Source: Cristatella mucedo (taxonomy: Eukaryota > Bryozoa > Phylactolaemata > Cristatellidae). From it: a stretch of DNA of 64,000 nucleotides. The notes under the pieces were generated by a model that worked only from the letters and a program-made list of their open reading frames with translations, searched no databases and was not told the origin of the DNA. The translations under genes were made by a program, and so were the position numbers. Below are positions 35,478-48,083 of the stretch, piece by piece (the stretch's first letter is position 1; the number at the start of each line of letters is the position of its first letter). The stretch lies in NCBI GenBank assembly GCA_009760855.2, contig WPIO01000020.1, forward strand, positions 4,661,501 through 4,725,500, written 5' to 3'.

Positions 35478-35667
35478 CTGAGTGAATAAAACGAAAAACC
35501 ACAAAGATTATCAGTACTAACACCTCTAAATATGCAGCCACATAAACAAGAGGCACAGACAAAACATCGTGTATTTACAAGGACAGCTTTCCTACTAGAT
35601 CTCAGTAAGTATGATACCAGTGGCATAGGTCTGTGAGTTGAGGAATGTTAGCGACTCTAATGTGCAG

Positions 35668-35812
<145 letters not shown>

Positions 35813-36270
35813 AGAATTTTAAGTAGAATCATCGTAAACACGTGTTTAATCAAGCCGAGAATATTTTCTGCTTCACTTTAAAAGCCCGTAGATAGAAATC
35901 CGTCCGATAGTAATCAGTCAGGAGGCTAAATCAGTTAATAAACATATAGGCCATCATTGCTGACCATTATCGCTTAAATGGAAAATTGGCCATTAGTGCA
36001 GTAAGTGGTACACAATCTGCGTAGGTACAAACATGCTTTAACAGGGTGACTCGCTCTGCGATTCTAGATGTCTGCAATTCCTAATGGAGCAGGTCAACTA
36101 GATACAGTAGCAGAAAAGCCAATATTTTCATATTTAGGGAGGAAAAAGTGACCTGTTAATGAAAAGCTGTACTGAACAATTATAGTGTGTATTTTATAAC
36201 ATAAAAAATGCATCAAACCTAAGCATACAAGGTAAATTACATACAAAAAATTGCTGATTTAAAAGTACCC

Positions 36271-36410
36271 TTTGTTTAGCGACAGAAGAGTCTTTACAAC
36301 TATCACCACTGCTTGCAGCTGCGATAAAGAATTACCCACCACCAGATTCGAACCCACAACAGGACCAAGTTAGTGAAAAGCAACTGCTTACCTAGTGTGC
36401 CATCATGGCT
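36271..36410 (-). mobile_element. tRNA-derived SINE
   Basis: On the minus strand an A box (TGGCACACTAGG, 36391-36402) and a B box (GGGTTCGAATCT, 36344-36355) have RNA polymerase III promoter spacing. A body containing ggtgatagttgtaaagactcttctgtcg follows. The body recurs in 50877-51025, so this is a dispersed family, not a single tRNA gene. Confidence 0.6.
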
Positions 36411-37135
36411 TATCTATGTACTGTATCTCCATCTGTAACTCCACAAAACTGCCAAGGCGATATGGGTGTTATGCAGGAGAGTATTGTACAGTGCACTCGA
36501 AGCCTAAGTAGCTTTCGGTACGTATTCGGTAGCCAACAGATTTCATCACATGTAACAAAGAGAAAGTGGGAAGCATAGCAGAGTCAGGAGAGCAGTTGAG
36601 GTAGTGAGTAGCTTAGAAGTAACAGCTCAGGACCGCTGAAAAGGATGAGCCACAGTCGGCAGTAGAAGAGTAGTGGTCGTTGCGTAGGAATTGTGGAAGC
36701 AAGCTCCTCAGTCTATGACCTGCAGAGATTAAGCTTCTGTCGCCAACGGTCTTTAAGTAGAGGAATGAAACAGCTAATCTATGGTCCTTGCAGGACACGT
36801 GTGCACGAGGAAGCTGAAACTGGTGCAGCAGTACAGCTAGGTAAGGAGGAGCCAAGCCGGACCGGGCCACGCGGGTCTGAGTATGAACTTTGCTCTGTAT
36901 CCCTTGATCAACCGGCAGCTATCCTTCCCCATTTTGCAAAGGGCACACGGTCAAAACTCTTTGATTTTTGCTCCAGCCTCGCGACCATATTCATAGCCAT
37001 CTGCAGTAGCCTAGATGCTTTTTGGGATAGCCCAGCCAAAAGGGAAGTACAACTATCTAGCCGAGACAGAACTAAGGAGCTAATTGTATTTTTTGCAAGC
37101 CACGTTGGAAGACAGCTCCTAATTTAGATATGGAT
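36411..37135 (-). mobile_element. L2-like subfamily B 3' fragment
   Basis: The minus strand reads APPYLAVLLHQFQLPRA, VSFLYLKTVGDRSLISAG and a degenerate SSFSAVLSCYF in the frame 36613-36870, with the B 3' region ending near 36411 (gtactgtatctccatctgtaac). It is 5'-truncated and has several changes from the copies at 42395 and 62516. Confidence 0.75.
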
Positions 37136-37144
37136 CGAGCGTGC

Positions 37145-37290
37145 AACCTTAAATCGTACGTAAACCGCACCTTTAGTTTGTACAATCCGATTCCTAGAAT
37201 TCACTCCCGACTGACATCAAGACATCCTACGTCTTGAAGATACTTTAAAAGAAGCTAAGACACATTCCATTGCTAAAGCACGTTGCAGGT
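37145..37290 (+). mobile_element. Short L2-like subfamily A C-terminal fragment
   Basis: Degenerate plus-strand sequence for the NLKS...F..Y.P...NSLPT..RTSP segment, seen as words such as aaccttaaatcg, ttagtttgta and actcccgactga. It lies between two minus-strand elements. Confidence 0.4.
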
Positions 37291-37335
37291 CATCGTGAAT
37301 TGGTTTTTTGCGTGAATATTTGTTGCGACAGCACA

Positions 37336-40153
37336 TAATAAAAATAATAATAATAATGCGCTTGATAAAGCTCCCTCACAGAACTCAATCTCTCTCTAGG
37401 CGCTTTACATTTGCTGCAAAGGGAAATGCAATTGAATGGTGAGTAATATCTTGCTTGATAAACAAACAACATGAATAACATGGTTAGGGTGACATGCACA
37501 GGGTCAGCATGCAAATGTGGTTAGAGGAAGCACGCACGGTGTCAGAACGCATAAGCACATGAAGGACGAATCAAAGGGACACACTAAATGCTGTCTTAAA
37601 TATGTGTTTTTTAATTTATTTTAAATGTGGTTAGGTCAGGGGATGTTTTGACGCAGGTTGGGAGGGAGTTCCAGGCTTTGGGAGCATACGAACTAAATGC
37701 ACGATCTCCAAAGGATTAAGGGTTTGAACGAGGTATTTGCACACTGTTGGATTCCGAAAAGCAGGTAGTGCAATGCTTGGAATGATGAGGGAGTATATCT
37801 GAGAGATAGGCTGGAGCCAAAGAATGAAGTGACCTAAAAGTTAACGACAAAACCTCGAAGTCAATCCGTCGCTTGACTGGCAGCACGTGCAGGTCGGCGA
37901 GAAGTGGTGTAAAGTGGCAACTGCTACGCTCATGACCGACAAGCCTAGCTGTGGAGTTATGCACCAGCTGCTATCGCCTGAGCGCACATGCTGGTAGGCC
38001 AGACAGCAGTGAGTTACAGAAGTCGAGACGGGATGTCGCGAATGCATGGACCAACTTAGACGTGCTATCCTTATCTAAACAAGCCAGAATTTTAGCAATG
38101 TTATGAAGCTGAAAATACGCAGATTTGACTGTGGAGCTGATATGGTCGTCTAAAGAGAGGTCGCTTTGAGCTGATTCAACTGGAGATAAGCTCGCAGAGC
38201 CAATTTTGAGCGTCAGCCTTTCCAATTTGTGAATCACACTCGGTTTGCCCATAACTAGTAAGTAAGTTTTATCATCGTTTAGTTTTAGAAAATTTGCTGC
38301 AATGCATGTGCGAATCTCATCAATGCATGCTGCAAGTGAATTGAGTGAATTTGAGGTGCTCGAAGTCTAGGAGGGATCAAAGCAAAGGTACAACTGAGTG
38401 TCATCTGCATAGAAGGGAAAGCCTAGATTGTGCTTGGCAATCACATTAACAAGAGTGAGAGTATAAACCGTGACAAGAACCGTACCTAGCACGGAGCCAT
38501 GTGGGACCCCATATTTCAGAGGTACCTCGAATGATCTTTGTCCATTCATGTCAATACTCTAGAGACTCCCACTGAGATAGGACCTGAACCACTGCAGATT
38601 AGTCCAGTGATGCCCAGGCGAGATGAGACGCGCTCTAGAAGAACTTTGTGATCGATGGTATCAAAAGCTGCCGAAAGATCGAGCAAAACAAGCAGAGACA
38701 CTCTACCCATGTCTGCATTCCTAAGTAGGTCGTTGTATACCCTAAGCAATGCTGACTCTGTGGAGGGATTAGCTCTAAAGCCAGACTGGAACTTATTAGC
38801 AAGGTGAGAGGTTTCGATATTCTGTTCAGCTGGTCCGCCACGACCCGTTCCAGTGTCTTTGATAGGAATGGTAGAATGGAGACTGGCCGGTAGTTGCTTA
38901 AGTTCTCTTAGTCTAGTATCACTTTCTTGAGAATTGGCCTGACTTCAGTTTTTTTGAAAGGTGCTGGGACATCACCTGAGGCTAATGACATATTAATTAT
39001 GTTAGTTATGCATGGCAGCAGCAGATCAATGCAACGTAGGAGCAGGACAGTGGGAATAGGATCCAGAGGACTTGTTGTCTTCTTTGATTGGGATACGAAC
39101 ACTAGTATCGTGCTTAAATGTAGACATTGAGGTGTAGCCAGGAATTGTGGAACAGCATTCTAGTGGGGATGTTGTCACTGCAGGAATGGATCCTCTGATC
39201 TTGCATATCTTCTGCACAACGAATCGAGAGAAGCGATCGGCTAGATCATCACAAGGATCATTAGGTAAGGAGCTAATATGGGAGCGGTTGAGGAGATGGT
39301 TTATCGTCGACATCAGCATTTTTGGATTGTGCATCTGTGATTAAACAATGTTTCTATGGAAGCTAGACTTGGCCTTTGCTAGGATCGAATGGTATGACCT
39401 ACAGTAGTATTCATATGCCTGTCGATTAACAATCAGTCTAGATCTTGTGTATGCTTTTTCAAGCTTTCGCTTAGCAGACCTTGCTAATTTAATGTCTGTG
39501 GTAAACCATAGGCCGTCTGGGCGAGGGCGCAAAGTGCGCTTTGTCAGCGGTGATAACTCGTCGAGCGTGTGAGCTAGTGTCGTGTTGTAGCTATGTACCA
39601 ATGATGACAGATCGGAGGGGGACTGAGCAACAGAGGTGAAGTAGATATTATCGCACGGTCAGCATCGATGTCAAGGGTCTTGCGGTTTCGCGATTCACAG
39701 GCTATTTTAGCGGAGGAGGTGGGCACACACTGTAGATTGAATGCAATCTGCATGTGGCCAGATAAGCAGGATTCAGTAATAATTGGTGATGACAAAGTGC
39801 AGTTGAATGCGAAAATCTGGTCGAGTGTGTGACCCTTGAGGGCCATGCACATGAGGCACAAGAGACTAAGAGTCAGTCAACGCACGAAATTCGGTGCAGA
39901 AAGCGTCAAATAAGTTATCAAAGTGAACGTTGAAATCACCCATAACGAGGAAGGATTGATTTATTGCACACATAATTGAAATGAGATTGGAGAAATCTGA
40001 GATAAAAGAGGATTTGGTACCTGGTGGGCGATAGACTACTGGCACTATCGGTAGCTTCTTTTCGGATGAGACCAAGACAATTGATTCAAAAGACTGCTTC
40101 GAGGGTACTGCAAATAGCTTGAAGTTGAATTTCGAACGCACTATAATAGCAAC
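37336..40153 (-). mobile_element. L2-like subfamily A element, 2.8 kb, 5'-truncated and mutated
   Basis: The 3' end at 37336-37355 is an (AAT)n run (as read on the plus strand) with the A hairpin tail after it. Going upstream on the minus strand are the RT C-terminus, a decayed FYADDTQLYLCFDPS, a damaged GVPHGSVLGT, LLVLLDLSAAFDTIDH, the linker LDPIPTVLLLRCIDLLLP, and endonuclease blocks VYRPPGTKSS, FLVMGDFNVHFDN and TLDQIF. It is cut off near 40153 inside the first endonuclease block. Several frameshifts and stops exist, including TAA where the 55789 copy has CAA, two codons before the position at which that copy has its own stop. Confidence 0.88.
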
Positions 40154-40957
40154 TGCATACTATCACAAACCATATATTACATGTTGACACTATATGTCAC
40201 CTCCAACCACATTACGCTTTTTGATATCGTGCATTTTACGACAAAACCATTTGATAATGCTTGCTTGTCATCATGTATAAAGTGCCTAGGAACAGATCCA
40301 GTTTGTTCAGAGTGCTATGCAATTGATGTATTATTAGTATTTTTGTATTGCATACGTAGTCACGATCGTCATTTAATTCCTAATGATATACGTGCAGATC
40401 CAAATCAAATCTATTCGCAGATATTAAATGGTCTTTCAGTTGTTTTTAAGACAATGATACAACAATATTAGCACACTTAAATATGAATATTGGTATTACA
40501 GCATGCAGTGTTATTGCTAGATCGCTGGAAATAATTTGATAGCTTGAGTCATTTGTATTCAGGCAAATAAATAAGGCTTACAGCTCTCACGTCACTGAGT
40601 CAGGCTGCAAAGACGCCAAGCTGATGCATCATGAGAACTCGCAGTGAAGAAGTACTTCAGTAAACAGTGACAAGAGCAGCCAAATAACGCTTTGAAAGTA
40701 GTGTATTTACAGCCTAATGAGAGGTTTACGAATTTGCGCCGCGTTCGTCTTACGTGTCACGCTAAATCCTGCTAGTCTTACTAGCCGAACGATAGTCGCT
40801 TACTAGTTTACTGTATATCGTCGGTTGAACGCCTAAGATATTCGTAGGACCATTGAGTGATTATATTGACCGCGGACAGCACATCCCACAAGTTCGAAAC
40901 TATTTTGAAACATCAGAAAACTATGCTTTCCCTTTAACGGGCCCATAATCAACTCAC

Positions 40958-40964
40958 CTGCCAT
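40958..40964 (-). CDS. Gene 3 first coding exon (ATGGCAG, 7 coding nt)
   Basis: ATGGCAG followed by the donor GTGAGTTGA on the minus strand, phase 1, matching the acceptor at 35477. Confidence 0.6.
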
Positions 40965-41095
40965 TTGAGCTGCTGGTTCCTACTAGCTGATGTCGGAGAG
41001 TTGACTGTGCTCTGCCAAGTCTAAATCGCTGGTATTGCCGTGACGGAACCGTCGAGGCAGTAGCAGGGTCCAGCCGGTGACTCAGCAACTGAAGT

Positions 41096-41101
41096 CACGT
41101 G
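41096..41101. promoter_or_regulatory. CACGTG (E-box-like) upstream of gene 3
   Basis: Same context (gtcacgtgctgaagact) and nearly the same distance from the ATG as in gene 1. Role inferred from conservation only. Confidence 0.35.
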
Positions 41102-41523
41102 CTGAAGACTTACGTCCGATGTGGTTTACTACCTGACGAATATTTCCAGAGCGAGACATTGCTTTAAGAAATGTAAAGCTTTGAATAAACAAAGCTTATT
41201 CGCAGGCACGTACGGAAATTTACCTTCTCAACTTTCCAACGCTACCGGTCACAGTGGCTCTACCAACCAACGTCAACCAGTTTAGCCGGCTTTTGACTGC
41301 AAGCTGTGCTACAAATGCCTCGGGAGCAGTTAGTTACCCAAGTAGTGACTCATAACCTCATAAATAAAGCATTTATGATAGCGGCTTTCAATGTAACCTG
41401 AAATGACGGTGAGCTAAAAAGTGGTCGGATCTCGATAGACTTGGCCTGCGGGCCATAAACTTTACCCAAAGCAAATAAAAGGGCCATAAAGGCAGAAGGC
41501 AATAGACAGCCGTTCAATAATCT

Positions 41524-42053
41524 CCTGTCATAGATCTACTAAGAGGTTGCGCCTGTCATAGATCTACTAAGAGGTTGCGCCTGTCGTAGAACTACTAAGA
41601 GGTTGCGCCTGTCATAGATCTACTAAGAGGTTGCGCCTGTCATAGATCTACTAAGAGGTTGCGCCTGTCATAGATCTACTAAGAGGTTGCGCCTGTCAAA
41701 AAGCTACTAAGAGTTTCGCCTGTCATAGATCTACTAAGAGGTTGCGCCTGTCATAGATCTACTAAGAGGTTGCGCCTGTCATAGATCTACTAAGAGGTTG
41801 CGCCTGTCATAGATCTACTAAGAGGTTGCGCCTGTCATAGATCTACTAAGAGGTTGCGCCTGTCAAAAAGCTACTAAGAGTTTCGCCTGTCATAGATCTA
41901 CTAAGAGGTTGCGCCTGTCATAGATCTACTAAGAGGTTGCGCCTGTCATAGATCTACTAAGAGGTTGCGCCTGTCATAGATCTACTAAGAGGTTGCGCCT
42001 GTCATAGATCTACTAAGAGGTTGCGCCTGTCATAGATCTACTAAGAGGTTTCG
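41524..42053. repeat. 28-bp tandem repeat, 19 units, with 167-bp higher-order period
   Basis: Unit CCTGTCATAGATCTACTAAG plus AGGTTGCG, 17 copies of 28 bp and two of 27 bp. The 27-bp variant (with gtcaaaaagc and agagtttcg) occurs at 41692-41718 and 41859-41885, separated by exactly five standard units, so the higher-order period is 167 bp. Unit 3 (41580-41607) is a private variant. There are no unique spacers, so it is not a CRISPR array. Confidence 0.97.
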
Positions 42054-42394
42054 CAGCAGCAATAGTGCATCAGCAGTTGGCGCCCTGTGGTGCAATGCTG
42101 GAATGGCTACCCTAGAGTAATCTGAGGCTACAGGTAAGAGCTGGGACGTCAAAAGAAGTATCGCTGGTTATTTCCGTAGCCGTTTTTGATAGACCCATCA
42201 ATATCTACTCAACAAAGGCTCAATGAAGAAACTACTCGGCGGAAGGCTTGACTGGTTTCCAGTTCTTAATTTGCAGACCAATTCTAAGAGACTCACTCCG
42301 TAGATGTTATTGGTTTATCGGAAAGGTCTAAAGCAATATCCACTGACAAAAGTGCACAGATTCACGCCTTTATAAATCCGGCTCACTAGAAAGA

Positions 42395-43160
42395 AGTTAT
42401 GTAATGTATCTCCGTCTGTAACTCAACAAAGGCAAAAAGACCATGTGGGTGTTACGCAGGAGAGTTTTGTATAGCCCACTCACAGCCTAAGCGGCTTTCG
42501 GTAAGCATTCGGTAGCCAACTGACTTCGTCTCACGCAACAAAGAGAAAGTGGAAAGCATAGAAGAGTCAGGAGAGAAGTTGAGGTAGTGAGTAGCATGGA
42601 AGTAGCAGCTCAGGACCGCTGAAAAGGATGAGCCATAGTCGGCAGTAGGAGAGTAGTTGTCGTTGTGTAAGAATTCTGGAAGCGAGTTCCATAGTCTAGG
42701 ACCTGCAGAGCTAAAGCTTCTGTCGCCAACGGTCTTTAAGCGGAGGAATGGAACAGCTAATTTATTGTTCACACAGGACCAGAGGGGGCGAACAGGCTGA
42801 AACTGAGGCAGTAGTTCAGCTATGTACGAAGGAGCCAAGCCGTGGCGGGCCTTGTGGGTCAGCGTAAGAACTTTGCCCTGTATCCGTTTCTCAACCGGCA
42901 TCCATCCTAGCTCTTTTAGCAAAGGAGACATATGCTCAAACCGCTGGGACTTGAAGACTAGCCTTGCAGCCATATTCATAGTCAGCTGTAGTGGCCTAGT
43001 TGCTTTCTGTGGTAGCCCAGCCAATAGAGAATTGCAATGATGAAGCCGAGACAGAACTAAAGAGCTAGTTACTTTTTTTTAAAGTAACTGGAAGACAGCT
43101 CCTAATCTTGGACAGTGATCGAACGTGATGGTTAGCCTTTGAATAGTCACCAGTGACCAT
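42395..43160 (-). mobile_element. L2-like subfamily B 3' fragment, intact C-terminal frame
   Basis: A 190-codon frame (42452-43024, minus) encodes the RT C-terminus: MNMAARLVFKSQRFEHMS, ELGWMPVEKRIQGKVL, LAPSYIAELLPQFQPVRP, AVPFLRLKTVGDRSFSSAG and RLWNSLPEF, then a Cys/His-poor tail. It is very close to 62586-63158, so both are recent. The 3' end is (tgtaatg)-like at about 42400. 5' truncation lies near 43160. Confidence 0.85.
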
Positions 43161-43229
43161 CCTTAAGAGATTCTCCGAAGTCTCTGAATAAAATATGGCT
43201 ACCTCAAATGAAGTCTAGCAAAAATCGCT

Positions 43230-44560
43230 CTTCTACTCAGACCCTTTACAAGCTCCTCTGTTTTCTTCATTGCCAGACAAACACATCCCAGCTTTAACTG
43301 AGTTCTTTGATGCTTCACTGGAAACCAGGGTTGTAACTGAGTCCTTCAAATTGGCAATCGTTGAAGTAATGGTTGAACAGCCTGGATTGGATTAACAGGT
43401 CTCAGAAAATTAGCACCCGTTTCCCGTATCCTGTTTTGTCGAATATTCTTGAAAAAAGTATAACCAAGCTGCTCGTAAAGCACATCGAAAAGAAGAAATT
43501 GACAGAAAAGTTTCAATCTGGATTAAAGCGACAGTATTCTAGTGAAACCGCTTTTCTCCGCTTAAGAAATGAAATCTAATGCTGTAGCAATGAGTTTAAG
43601 GTCAGTACTCTAAGTCTGATTGACTGTATTGAGATTTTTGATTTGGTTCAAGTTTTTCTAATACTATTCTGTCGGTGTCAATTTTGTTGATCTCGTCATT
43701 GTCAAATATGGCTTCCTCTTGAAATTTGAGTTTGCCCAGTGACCACATCAGATCGTTACTCAGTTTCTTTTACCGTAAAAGCTTCGTTAAGCGTGCACGG
43801 TAGTGGGCCTTTGACACGATTGATAACCAAATTATGCTTGAATGATTGTAAAAAAAGATTGGTCAGGCTGACAAGGCGCAGAATCGGTTCAAACAGTACT
43901 TGTATGGTCGTGTTCAATCGGTATTGTGTGGGGGTTAGGTCTCATCCACCAGACCGGTCACGTCCGTCCTCAATCCTTTGCTGTTTTAAATTTATACCGA
44001 ACCTTTGGGAAACATGATTCTTGCCCCTACAATCGGCTATGACTTTTACGCTGAATGTACTCAGCTGTATTTATGATTCAAGCAGTCTGAATCTGGTAAA
44101 GCGAATGAGAAACTGAACGCTTGTTTTGCCGATATTCGATGCTTGATGTCGGAAAACTCTCTTAAAATAAACCAAGATAAATGGCACTGCTGCTGATAGA
44201 GAAACCCAGCGTGAGGCTGGAATACACGGCTAAGTTCTTCTAATAGGTAATGCTGTGTGAGACTGTCACAGAGTGTGCACAACTCAAGTTTTGCATTTCA
44301 CAGCTGCATGCATTTTGAAAGTTTCGTTTTTAAGGCTGCCTATGCAGTTAGCCATCACGTCCGATGCCTATGTATGCTTCAGAAATTTTTCCAAGGTGAA
44401 AGGCAAAAATTAATCTAAATCCCTGTTTCTCTCTCGGCTAGATTATGGCAATTTTATTTCGACTGAGCTTACGAAAGCTATTAGGCGCTGAAGCTTATTA
44501 TGAATATGGATACAAGACTAGTTTACAAATCCCAGAGATTTGAACATGTGTTCTCTTTTA
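43230..44560 (+). mobile_element. Old L2-like subfamily B RT copy
   Basis: Plus strand, many frames. KKKLTEKFQSGLKRQYSSETAFL at 43490-43560 is the entry to RT. SVLCGG and a VSSTRPVT-like stretch near 43920, DFYAECTQLYL near 44040 (decayed YADD), then DTRLVYKSQRFEHV near 44510. Stops and frameshifts throughout. Confidence 0.65.
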
Positions 44561-46242
44561 ACTCTCTCGGGTTTTGCTGACTTTAACCTTCTCCTCGTTT
44601 TACCCCTGTAGCTGGTGAGACTGCTAAAGCATGCAGAATGTAGTTCCTTGCAAGGAAACATTTAAGAGCCTCGCAGACTATAGGCTCACTAAGCTCGGCT
44701 AGCAGCACGGAACTTTCATCATCAGCTGTTAGCTGGACCCGCCAGATTTACTTCAGCCATGTGGCCACCTTTAGGTGGCCACATATGCTATCTGATCTGT
44801 GTGTTAGGCGGGCAAAGGTGTCATAGTATTTACGGTCACGTTGCCCTTAGAAGAAATTCACTAAACTACTTTAGTCGGGCTGCGTTGCGAGTGGCTGCAG
44901 TTACAGCCAGTCCACAAAACGGGTAGGCAGTGTGCAATGCCAAGGCCAAATTTCATAATTATTGGATGGGCAGCTCTGCCAAGCAACCGCCAAACTGGCA
45001 GCCAGGCAGAAGTGGTGGTCTGTTGGGGATTGCCTGTCGGCAGACTGTCAGCGACACTATCAGGTGGTTGAGCTGGAAGAGGAGAGAGAGCCAACGATCC
45101 TATAGCACCCCTAACATCTGAATTCTCTTGGTGAGCTACTGTCAGAAGTTTATAGACTGTTGAACCTTATGTTGGCATAGCCGATTATTGTTCGATGTAA
45201 GGTTGTTTAAGAGAGGATTGCTGTAGATTGCAGTAAGGCCAGCGTATTTTCAGACCATTTGCACGGCAGCCAAACTATGCCAAGGCCTGTGATTTGGCTG
45301 GTCATTCAAAGTGATAGTGTGCAATTATAAACACCGAAAACTCATGCTTTGCTCGGCCGATTTCAGAAGAGTTTTCGCTAGGCTAGATTTTTGAGGACAT
45401 TGGCCATAGTTTGCTTAGCTCGCTGCTCGAGAAGGCTAACATTGGGCATGGCTCAGCCGCGGTTGGAGTTTAGAAAATAATAAATCTATTGAAATATCAA
45501 TATTTTGAAGAAAACATTCGTAACTACGCGCACGCGGTAGTACTTTTTGAAGTCGGATGAATACCTATGAAGACTAAACTTCGATGTGCAGCTATTGCTT
45601 GGAGACCCAGACTCGAAATCGTAGGGTCTTCGGGAGGTAGCAGAGCTTGGAAGCGATATATGGCACAGATGTTTTCATTTTTTGTAACGTACGGAGCGCT
45701 GAACGAGAGCTACACAACGGCGAAAGAGGGTTTAGGTACCCAGCGATTAGCCTGCAACTCAAAGTTCAGCCTGCACGGCACAGCTGATCGTCCTTAAACA
45801 AAGGCTAGAGCTAAACTCAATTTCATGGTCTACGCCCAGAGTACGAAGAACAGACAATGACATGCATTACTTGGCCGATTGCTGCTCAAAAATAGATTGT
45901 AATAGCTTGATACTTAGCAAATTAACTTAGAAAGTAATGAATTGACTTATAACGTAATAACTTAACCTGTGCCTGTTCGTTGCAATTAAAGAACAGTGCA
46001 CTCGTTGTCATCAGAAACTATTGTGCAAAGGTAGCAAGCAAAGGCAAACAAAATCTGGTCCTATAATGAGAATTTTATTTGCTAATGTAAAAAATGGTGC
46101 ACACGCATCGGTCCAACTGAAAAAGCAGGCTTACTACATTCGGACTCGTCTTTTCTAAAGCAATTCATCTATCTTCTAAAAAACTGCGCCACTAATTAAA
46201 GCTAGTATCGATCCTTTCCAAGTCGCACTGCGTTCTTTCTCA
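44561..46242. other. Spacer without recognisable genes
   Basis: Contains a perfect short palindrome (44759-44784). Open frames at 44861-45094, 44930-45121 and 45567-45797 show no recognisable motif. Confidence 0.4.
44759..44784. repeat. 26-bp inverted repeat
   Basis: Arms of 12 bp, atgtggccacct and its exact complement, separated by tt. No transposon termini are visible near it. Confidence 0.85.
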
Positions 46243-46818
46243 AGCTTCTCGCCGACCTGCACTGGCTACCAGTCAAGCAACGGATTGACTTCAAGGTTTT
46301 GTCCCTCACTTTTAGGTCCCTTCATTCTATGGCTCCAGCCTATCTGTCAGATATACTACCCCATCAGGCTAAGCATCGTACCACCCGCTTCTCGGAATCC
46401 AACAGTCTACAAATACCTCATACAAACCTTAAATCCTTTGGAGACCGTGGATTTAGTTCATATGCTCCCAAAGCCTGGAACTCCCTCCCGACCTGCGTCA
46501 GAACATCCCCTGACCTGACCACATTTAAAAGGAACCTAAAAACACACCTATTTAGGACAGCATTTAGTGGGTCCCTGTGATTCGTCCTTGATGTGCTTAT
46601 GCGTGCTGACACTGTGCATGCTGCCACTAACCACATTTGCATGCTGACCCTGTGCATGTCACCCCTAACCATATTATTCATTTCGTTTGTTTTTTTCAAG
46701 CATAATTTTACTTACCATTTAATGGCATTTCACTTTACAGCAAATGTAAAGCGCCTAGAGAGAGATTAAGTTCTCTGAGGGCGCTTTATCAAGTGAATTA
46801 TTATTATTATTATTATTA
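46243..46818 (+). mobile_element. L2-like subfamily A 3' fragment (type A2), recent
   Basis: Frame 46299-46580 is almost identical to 26318-26599. The hairpin tail and (ATT)n end at about 46818 are intact. It is truncated at 5' (ttctcgccgacctgcactgg). Confidence 0.88.
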
Positions 46819-46974
46819 AGCTTACCTTTCCGAAATGGCAGTTCTTTCGATCCAAACAGATGTTCGATTTGATGCTCCGCCCTTGATCCAAGCATCTGCG
46901 AGCCAGATGTCAGAGTTTGTCTTTTTACATTAAAACCATGCGCTTTTGGTTTCTTTACACAAGAGGCCCATACA

Positions 46975-48083
46975 TTCCTTCACTTCTATGCGGATGACAC
47001 TCAGTTGTACCTTTGCTTTGATCCCTCCCAGCCTTCGAGCACCTCAAATTCTCTCAACTCACTTGCTGCATGCATTGATGACATCCGCACATGCATGGCA
47101 GCAAATTTTCTAAAACTAAACGATGATAAGACTTACTTACTAGTTATGGGAAAACCGAGTGTGATTCACAAATTGGAAAGGCTGACGCTCAAAATTGGCT
47201 CTGCCAGCATATTTCTTGCTGAATCGGCTCGAAATCTAGGTGTCACGTTCCAAAGCGACATCTCGTCAGACGACCACATCAGCTTCACAGTAAAATCTGC
47301 CTATTTTCAGCTTCATAACATTGCTAAAATTCGGGCTTGTTTAGATAAGGGTACAACGTCCAAGTTGGTCCATGCATTCGTGACATCCCGTCTCGACTTC
47401 TGTAGCTCACTGCTTGCTGGCCTACCAGCATGTGCGATAAGGCGACGGCAGCTGGTGCAAAACTCTGCAGCTAGGCTTGTCTGTCGTGAGCGTCGCAGTT
47501 GCCACATTACTCCACTTCTCGCCGACCTGCACTGGTTACCAGTCAAGCAACGGATTGACTTCAAGGTTTTGTCGCTCACTTTTAGGTCTCTTTATTCTAT
47601 GGCTCCAGCCTATCTTTCAGATATACTACCCCATCAGGCAAAGCATCGTATCACTCGCTTTTCGGAATCCAACAGTCTAGAAATACCTCGTACAAACCTT
47701 AAATCCTTTGGAGACCGTGCATTTAGCTCGTATGCTCCCACAGCCTGGAACTCCCTCCCGACCTGCATCAGAACATCCCCTGACCTGACCACATTTAAAA
47801 GAAACTTAAAAACATACCTATTTAGGACAGCATTTAGTGGGTCCTTGTGATTCGTCCTCGATGTGCTTATGCGTGCTGACACTGTTCATGCTGCCACTAA
47901 CCACATTTGCATGCTGACCCTGTGCATGTAACCCCTAACCATGTTATTCATTTTGTTTGTTTTTCAAGCATGATTTTACTTACTATTCTATTGCGTATCA
48001 CTTTGCAGCAAATGTAAAGCGCCTAGAAAGAGATTAAGTTCTCTGAGGGCGCTTTATCAAGTGCAATATTATTATTATTATTC
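46975..48083 (+). mobile_element. L2-like subfamily A fragment (type A1), open 281-codon frame
   Basis: Starts just before HFYADDTQLYLCFDPS, the RT catalytic YADD box at about 46990, and stays open through WMAAN-equivalent, LVMGKPSVI, LDFCSSLLAGL, RRSCHITPLLADLHWLP and NLKTYLFRTAFSGSL to a stop at 47848-47850. The type A1 tail and (ATT)n follow. It is close to 57935-59042 in sequence. Without the N-terminal RT half it cannot act alone. Confidence 0.88.

Larger units (their letters stand above)
40620..41290 (-). repeat. Duplicated block: exon 1, leader and upstream region of gene 3 (matches 8560-9330)
   Basis: Collinear with 8560-9330. It includes the gene 3 ATG and donor, and CACGTG at 41096-41101, 132 bp upstream of the ATG. 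Confidence 0.55.

Noticed and set aside
35478-35562. Extension of the gene 3 frame to a TTG at 35562
   Set aside because: No ATG is available, a stop lies just upstream, and the matching position in gene 1 is frame-shifted. A splice acceptor explains the open frame better.
36344-36402. Functional tRNA gene
   Set aside because: A and B boxes are present but the sequence continues into a shared SINE body, and a proper acceptor stem could not be paired.
41524-42053. CRISPR-like appearance (28-bp repeats)
   Set aside because: Units are directly adjacent with no spacers, the genome is eukaryotic, and no cas genes are present. It is a plain tandem satellite.
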